DNA of 64,000 nt from Perkinsus marinus ATCC 50983 (taxonomy: Eukaryota; Perkinsozoa; Perkinsida; Perkinsidae): assembly GCF_000006405.1 (NCBI RefSeq), contig NW_003202288.1:203141-267140 (forward strand), written 5' to 3'. Made by a program: the position numbers and the translations under genes. Position 1 is the first letter of the stretch, and every line of letters starts with the position of its first letter. The notes beneath the pieces are model-generated. The model was not told the origin of the DNA and made no database searches. It saw only the letters and a list, made by a program, of their open reading frames with translations. This document shows positions 58,942 to 64,000 of the stretch, piece by piece.

Positions 58942-60054
58942 TCAAGCAGATGATGATGCTAACTTGCTGAGTCCGACTCTATCCGGCTCAAACTGAAAAT
59001 AGTTCCCAATGAGCATACGATCGGGGAATGTGATGATATTTTCCGCGTTTCCTCTCTCAACGACGAGGTAACACGTACCGTAGTAATTCTCGGCGTAGTT
59101 CATGTAAGTTATCGTGAAGTGGACCGGTGCCCCTTTAGATCCCAGCCCAAATCTTAAAGGTGGTAATTTGGCCAAGTACTCACAAGGCATCAGCCAAATG
59201 TCTCCATCGGGCTCGAAGTGAACATCCACGCCTGCGGCATTGCTAGTGTGAGCTTTGATTTCCTTCATTAATCGGTCGTAGTGAGCTTCTGGGATAGAGA
59301 AATAGTTGGCTCCAGTGTCAAGGCGGACGTCCATATTAACTTCGATAGTACTGGAAGCATCACCAACTTGTAGATCAACAGCATTCACATAATAGTGACT
59401 TTCCGAAGTGAGCTTGACATACTGTAGTGGATGCTGATATAACGCAGGATCACCCCCACCCAGAAGTAGAGCGCCTTCAGTTGAGGGGTCTTCGTGATCG
59501 GCGGGTGGAAACAAGTAGATAGCAAAGATGTTGTTATTTATAGTTTGTGATGATTGCAACTGCTTCATCAAAGATGGGAAGTTCACATCTCCCTTATCTT
59601 TATGAAAACCCATCACACTGATCGCAGCTTCTTCAGCGACGGGAGGTTCCTGGTCAAAAGTCAGTCCGAAAATGAAGGCTTGCGACACCGGGCCGAGGGT
59701 TAGTGTCGCCTTATGCTGAAAATACTTTACCATTTGATCGTCCTCGAAGATAACAGTTTTCGTCACTGCACCCGGAGAACAAGGCTCCAAGCATTTGTAA
59801 CATCCCATGGGCCAATTGAGGCAGGGGACTTCACTCACTCGATCGAACCAGTCCTTCCAGTTGAGGAAGAAGGAATCTGACCCAGTGTCAACGAGAGCAT
59901 AAATCTTCTGACCTCCTTCGGCGAGCAGAATATGGAACAAGCCATTACCGTAAGGAGGCATCAATGTAGAGCGCACGTCGAGCTTGAGAACCGCTCCTCG
60001 AACAACTTCTAATTTGGCGAATATATTAATGAGAGTGAGTAGTTGGATCAGCAT
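58942..60054 (-). CDS. Pepsin-family (A1) aspartic protease, secreted or vacuolar
   Basis: Eukaryotic A1 aspartic endopeptidase. The frame is open further upstream to 60147, but the Met at 60054 starts a hydrophobic segment (MLIQLLTLINIFA) that looks like a signal peptide, so I place the start there (370 residues). First catalytic Asp in ALVDTGSDSFFLNW (D56), second in VRLDTGANYFSIP (about D245), the paired arrangement of full-length pepsins. A cysteine-rich insert CLNWPMGCYKCLEPC follows the first lobe motif. GALLLGGGDPALYQHPLQYV is the usual inter-lobe strand region, and MLIGNYFQFEPD near the end matches the LG..F/fD block. Single exon, stop at 58942-58944. A propeptide is not clear. Perkinsids and apicomplexans have many such proteases. 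Confidence 0.9.
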   Translation of the reverse strand: MLIQLLTLINIFAKLEVVRGAVLKLDVRSTLMPPYGNGLFHILLAEGGQKIYALVDTGSDSFFLNWKDWFDRVSEVPCLNWPMGCYKCLEPCSPGAVTKTVIFEDDQMVKYFQHKATLTLGPVSQAFIFGLTFDQEPPVAEEAAISVMGFHKDKGDVNFPSLMKQLQSSQTINNNIFAIYLFPPADHEDPSTEGALLLGGGDPALYQHPLQYVKLTSESHYYVNAVDLQVGDASSTIEVNMDVRLDTGANYFSIPEAHYDRLMKEIKAHTSNAAGVDVHFEPDGDIWLMPCEYLAKLPPLRFGLGSKGAPVHFTITYMNYAENYYGTCYLVVERGNAENIITFPDRMLIGNYFQFEPDRVGLSKLASSSA

Positions 60055-61442
60055 ACGGGAAGCGGCTTGTGCAACTGTAAGGGATAATCTATACTGTGGC
60101 GACCTTGAAGTCAAATGTAGTCCTTCCCGGTCACAGCTTTCGCCCATCAGAAGAACTGGAGTTATCTAGTACGAGATAAGATCGCGGAGCGAGTGACGCG
60201 AGCGGAACGTATATTGCAACAGATGTTACTCACGTTTCACGTGTGAGTAATGAAAGCTATCTGTGGAGGGAGGGAAGCCATTTCCCTGGTTAGAACCAGA
60301 GTCAGTCCCCATTAAGTCATTGGTACCCGTATCCTCACCCGGCTTCATCCATGCCCCCGATGCCCAACTGAAGAGACTTGACGCTTGTCAAGATCGTTTC
60401 ATCGAGCTTACTGGATGTACGCTACCTAGCCTGGCGTGGCGCCAATTTGTGGGGATGATGTCCTGGCTCTATAAAGTAGTAGTCCTCAGAGATGGCCCTC
60501 CATATCTAGTGTCGCGTTTTATACTAGTAGACAATCATTCCTGCGTTACTCGTAGCCCCATGTAGTCGTCTTTCCTCAGTTCTGACTTCGGAACGCGACA
60601 TAGGGAGTCGGTAGGCCGAGTAAAGAGGGGCCTCGCGTTAGCTGACGTGAATGAAGGCCGTTAGCTATATTGGAGGAATCGGATCCGTTGCCGGCCATAT
60701 AGGGAACGCAAGGGTAGCCGATGGATCAAACTCGAACTATCTTGAATACGGATAAGTCTAGACTAGAGAAATGAAATGATAAGACCGATAGTCTAGTTCA
60801 CTTGACTACAATGAATGCCATGCACGCATGCTCATGTTCCTTACTGGAACAAGGCGATGCACAATGCGTGGCGCACAACTGCTTGTCTACGAATAGACAG
60901 TCAGGGAAAATCAGGAGCCCTCATCATCGACTCCTACAACACTATATGGGTGAATCGATCAACTTTGTCTACTGCGCACAATCATGCTGTCTCGAATTCA
61001 ATGGTTCCACCACACGCCCCCCTCGCAGGAGTTAGAAACCTGCGGGCATGGGTGGCTTAAGACGAGAATCGAGCTTTTCTAAGGCAGTAGACGAAATGTA
61101 TTTCAGATATTTCAAATGTACAATACGCTTCCGTAAATCAGGCATTAATATACGATAAAATTTATCGGATAAATGAGGGGTGATAACTGATTAAGAATGC
61201 GAACGACAAGATATGGCCGTTCGTGCCTCCTGCCTCTTGGCATCTTCCGCATCAACCACAAATCACCTTTGGTGGGTAGGGAGCGGTTGGGAGAGGCTGG
61301 GGGCTCAGTCGGAGATCTTGCTCCAGGCCTAAATCGTGACGAGAGTCTTGGAAAAATCCAAGGCTCATACGTGAATATAGTTTCATGTGGGGACTATGTT
61401 GTCGACCGCTTATCGCAGTGTTAAACAGCTGAGTGGCGCGGA
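60055..61442. other. Stretch without a supported gene
   Basis: A frame at 60263-60565 reads FIHAPDAQLKRLDACQDRFI then ELTGCTLPSLAWRQFVGMMS, which has some look of a retroelement connection region, but I cannot support it. The rest shows nothing clear. Confidence 0.3.
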
Positions 61443-62386
61443 CTACAAGCTGTTTGAATGTAGGGAATGATAACTCGGTCGGATCGCGCGACAACGAATT
61501 CTTTCGTTGATGATGCGAAACATACGTTCGCATTTGCCGTTGCACCAAGAACTGGAGACTGGGGAACAAACGTGCCGACAGGACACACGCTTCATCGCAT
61601 CTGCGAACGCAGTAGAAATGAATTGCGATCCATTATCGGTATGAATGCCCTCAGGTGAAGTGTTGAATGTTGCATCCACTACCCTGAACAGTGCTAAACA
61701 GTCCTCGGTCGATGGCGTATACAAGACTGTCCGAGTTATCGTGTAAGAGCTCCAATTGTCCACTAGGGCAATCACTTACATTGTCTCCATGGCTTTATGA
61801 AATGGACCACTGATATCCATGTGAATTATCTGCTATGGACGTTGAGCTCTCAGTTCGCATTGGCCGAACGCTAAGCCAAGCTGGGCTGGGGCGGATCGAG
61901 TGACCTTGCCCGTAGCACAGACATCGCAACTCGCTACAAACTCGTTGCAGTGTTGCTTGAGGGATGGGCAACGAACAATGCGTCGCATACGCTCATACAG
62001 ACTCTGTATTACAGAGACTTCGCTCTCTCATGTTCATGCAACATGGTTGCTACATACTTCAGTTCTGATCGCCACGACATGATCAGTCTACCATGTTCGT
62101 CTCGTTCGTCTGATGAAGTAGTGGACGAACTGGACTGAATCAGTGCTGCTATAGTTTCATCATAAGTCTCATCTTCACTGTGGGAAGATGGAGGGATACA
62201 ATACTGCGGTATCCGACTTAACTGGTCTGCCAGATTGCTCTCGCTAGGGATAAGCTCTACTGTGAGGGTAACTCTCAATGCGGTGCAAGTATCCTGGAAG
62301 GTCTCAAGACGACTTTCCACCAGGCTTGCATTGAGACCGTGAACGGCTCTCCAGTGGCGTTCTTGGTGGCGTGTAATCCAAACCAC
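61443..62386 (-). pseudogene. Broken retrotransposon fragment (RNase H end and integrase)
   Basis: Three minus-strand pieces belong together but are separated by stops and a frameshift. First (62386-62009): the end of RNase H, LTVELIPSESNLADQLSRIP. Then, in another frame (about 61990-61870), ERMRRIVRCPSLKQHCNEFV with ASCDVCATGK, the integrase zinc-finger end, and IIHMDISGPFHKAMETM with stops on both sides. Last (61775-61443): ALVDNWSSYTITRTVLY, GIHTDNGSQFISTAFADAMK and SSWCNGKCERMFRIIN, the integrase catalytic core in Ty3/gypsy style. No LTRs were recognised. It differs from elements 1 and 2, so a third family was present. Confidence 0.85.
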
Positions 62387-62585
62387 AACAGAAGGGTCCT
62401 ACTTACTCAACGAACGTTGGATTTTCACGATTGGATGAACAGTACTGAAATTATCAACGATGGGTTGAAGTAGTGAGTGTTTGTCCAACGGTAAGGCCCT
62501 ACTTTTTCAACACCTTGGCTTTCCTTTCGGGCTTTATCCACAGGCACATTTCAAGAGCAATTCGTTGAGCGTGTTGTTTCAGACT

Positions 62586-62630
62586 TGATTCAGATGAGTA
62601 CTATGCAGTGCATAGTACTCATCTGAATCA
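62586..62630. repeat. Perfect palindrome, 22-bp arms
   Basis: TGATTCAGATGAGTACTATG plus CA, centre G at 62608, then the exact complement ending ACTCATCTGAATCA. Confidence 0.97.
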
Positions 62631-62650
62631 GCGTTGGACAATCAGTGTTA

Positions 62651-62677
62651 AAAGTCGTGCATGGTATGCACGACTTT
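62651..62677. repeat. Inverted repeat, 12-bp arms, 3-base loop
   Basis: AAAGTCGTGCAT, GGT, ATGCACGACTTT. Confidence 0.95.
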
Positions 62678-63049
62678 GAACGCTTGTGCAATACTTCGAA
62701 TAAAATGTGAATCCAACAAATCATATCCAAGGCTGTTTTTAAAGCAGTGCTTCAAACTAAAGCCTTTAATGCTACTAACTATATGATTCACGGAATTTGA
62801 GACCTCATGTTCATATATCACCACGACAATATCCCGTTGGGACTTTGAGACGCAACATCTATAGTATTAAGAAACTCTTGCTGATATCATAAACTTAAAT
62901 CACGTCACACCGATCGTCACAGCTTGCGACTCACACTGTGAGTCTCACAGTATCGAGAGCAGTCCTCTGACTTTAATTACTACCTGAACGACGAGTAGAA
63001 ATGAGGCTCACCGCCAAAAAACATAAGTTTGCTCACCCACTCGAGACGG

Positions 63050-63959
63050 TCATCGTTCTCTATTCCGTTTCGGCATCACTGCAACTGAATCTGTGGCGTT
63101 TCTCTTCAACCCTGGGCACCACGAAGACGGTCGCCCGGTCTTTCTGCTAGAGCCATCTGATATCAGAGTGCTTCTATTTGCAGCCGATTTTCTTCTAAGC
63201 CCTGGAGGTAATCCGCGACGAATATCGATGCTGGGGCTCGACAGTGAGGACGCTGCGCTCTCCTGTGTTCCTGCCGATTCCTGGGATGGTGCCGCTCGCG
63301 AAGATTGAGGGGATGTTGTGTGCGGAAGTGATAGTATAGACGATGTCGCTTGTGAAAACCCCTCCTCACTTGGTGCTTGAGAAGATGTGGCTTCCAGAAC
63401 TGCATATCTCAAGGGTGATACCTGAGGCGATGATATTTCAAGACATAACGCTGGGGTAGCGATTGCGCTCTAATATTACTTGAGAAACCACGGAGCTTGT
63501 GTTACTGTCATCACTAGGAATTCCCCCACACACATTTTCCACCATCACGGTATGATAACATGCACCGAACTGCAAGTAGAGTGGACACGTACACGTGAGA
63601 ATGAATTCGGGCGGGTCACCGGAGAACCCCGGAATTGCCCATCTCTTGATCTCGTAGATAGATAAGACTTTAGACACCCAGTCACGAAGGGACCAACTAC
63701 ATGAGTTAGGTCTCTTGACCCATTCATCAATATCAGCTGCAGTCAACTGCCGCTGATCCCGGTTTGAGCTGCTTACGAAGTAGTGCCCATCAGCATACAT
63801 GTAAACTTCAGCCGGTGAACTTCTCGCAGCTGCTGCAGCTGCAGCCGATGGAAACGAACTTATTCTTGGCATGCTACTGTCGAGAAAGACTCCACGAGTT
63901 TTGGCACAATCAAGACTCCGACAAATGTCTTCGAAGAACCTCTTCACCTGAAGCAGCAA
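63050..63959 (-). CDS. C-terminal part of a MULE-like transposase with SWIM zinc finger (partial)
   Basis: The minus-strand frame enters from beyond the right edge, probably after a splice acceptor CTTCAG near 63951. It contains YMYADGHYFVSSSN, IDEWVKRPNSCSWSLRDWV and then FILTCTCPLYLQFGACYHTV, a CxCxnCxH SWIM finger. SWIM fingers of this spacing close the transposases of Mutator-like elements, usually followed by a basic GRP-rich tail. After YPSVMS a stop falls at 63438; a GT-AG intron (about 63444-63395) would lead into the second block ending GLPPGLRRKSAANRSTL and NATDSVAVMPKRNRER, a basic tail. The DDE core would lie outside the window. SWIM fingers also occur in other proteins, so the call is moderate. 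Confidence 0.55.
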
Positions 63960-64000
63960 TTATACAACCGACATAGTAGAGAAAAGGCCACCTCCGCGCC

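Larger units (their letters stand above)
62387..63049. other. Intergenic stretch with palindromes
   Basis: Two strong inverted repeats (62586-62630 and 62651-62677); no gene seen. Confidence 0.4.

Noticed and set aside
60263-60565. Frame resembling a retroelement connection region
   Set aside because: Only weak likeness (LKRLDACQDRFIELTG), no catalytic motif and no partner domains in phase.

Overview
The window is nuclear DNA of a flagellated alveolate protist, most likely a Perkinsus species. The genes are split by many very short GT-AG introns (about 35-90 nt). A gene for an axonemal CFAP57/WDR65-type protein implies a flagellum. Most tellingly, a copy of the dinoflagellate/Perkinsus spliced-leader sequence lies in both LTRs of a retrotransposon (49977-49998 and 56269-56290). 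The species is inferred; no rRNA or organellar marker is present. A 100-N scaffold gap lies at 46473-46572. A solo LTR at 57622-57895 of the family that is complete at 21498-27646 supports one genome on both sides of the gap.

Left part (1-46 kb), gene-rich. In order: a 43-bp tandem array (1-378); an unidentified multi-exon gene ending at 2969; a DDX60-type Ski2-like helicase (4476-13341); a small unidentified minus-strand gene near 15 kb; an RS- and RGG/YGG-rich protein with three pairs of KH-like modules (16418-19779); a mitochondrial MTH1187/ECM15-type thiamine-binding protein (20771-21401); a complete minus-strand LTR retrotransposon (element 1); a DUF4954-type beta-helix protein (27707-31166) that starts 60 bp beyond the element; two NHP2 (H/ACA snoRNP) gene copies in tandem; a PDK1-like AGC kinase carrying DFD in place of DFG; a long minus-strand CFAP57-like gene (42665-35015) whose introns hold a minisatellite, microsatellites and a MITE; an AP2-like two-module protein; and the first exon of an ARF-family GTPase cut off near the gap.

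Right part (46.5-64 kb), transposon-rich. It holds a 1-kb fold-back element, CCCGG-rich DNA, a complete BEL/Pao-like retrotransposon (element 2, 49656-56311), the last exon of an adenosine-deaminase-like gene touching that element, several long perfect palindromes, a solo LTR, a pepsin-type aspartic protease gene, a broken retroelement (RNase H and integrase remains) and the SWIM-finger end of a MULE-like transposase running off the window.

The most striking signals are these. (1) Element 2 carries the host spliced leader in its LTR, 20 nt before the gag ATG, which suggests that its RNA is trans-spliced or that a trans-spliced RNA founded the family. (2) The same element joins gag to pol through a GGGAAAC slippery heptamer followed by a stem-loop. 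(3) At least 14 short sequences resembling the 3' half of a tRNA (T-arm/B-box) lie in both orientations, mostly in introns; one 44-nt intron is almost wholly such a piece, and in another the T-loop supplies the GT donor. (4) Two introns in different genes share one hairpin-rich sequence, as introner-like elements do.
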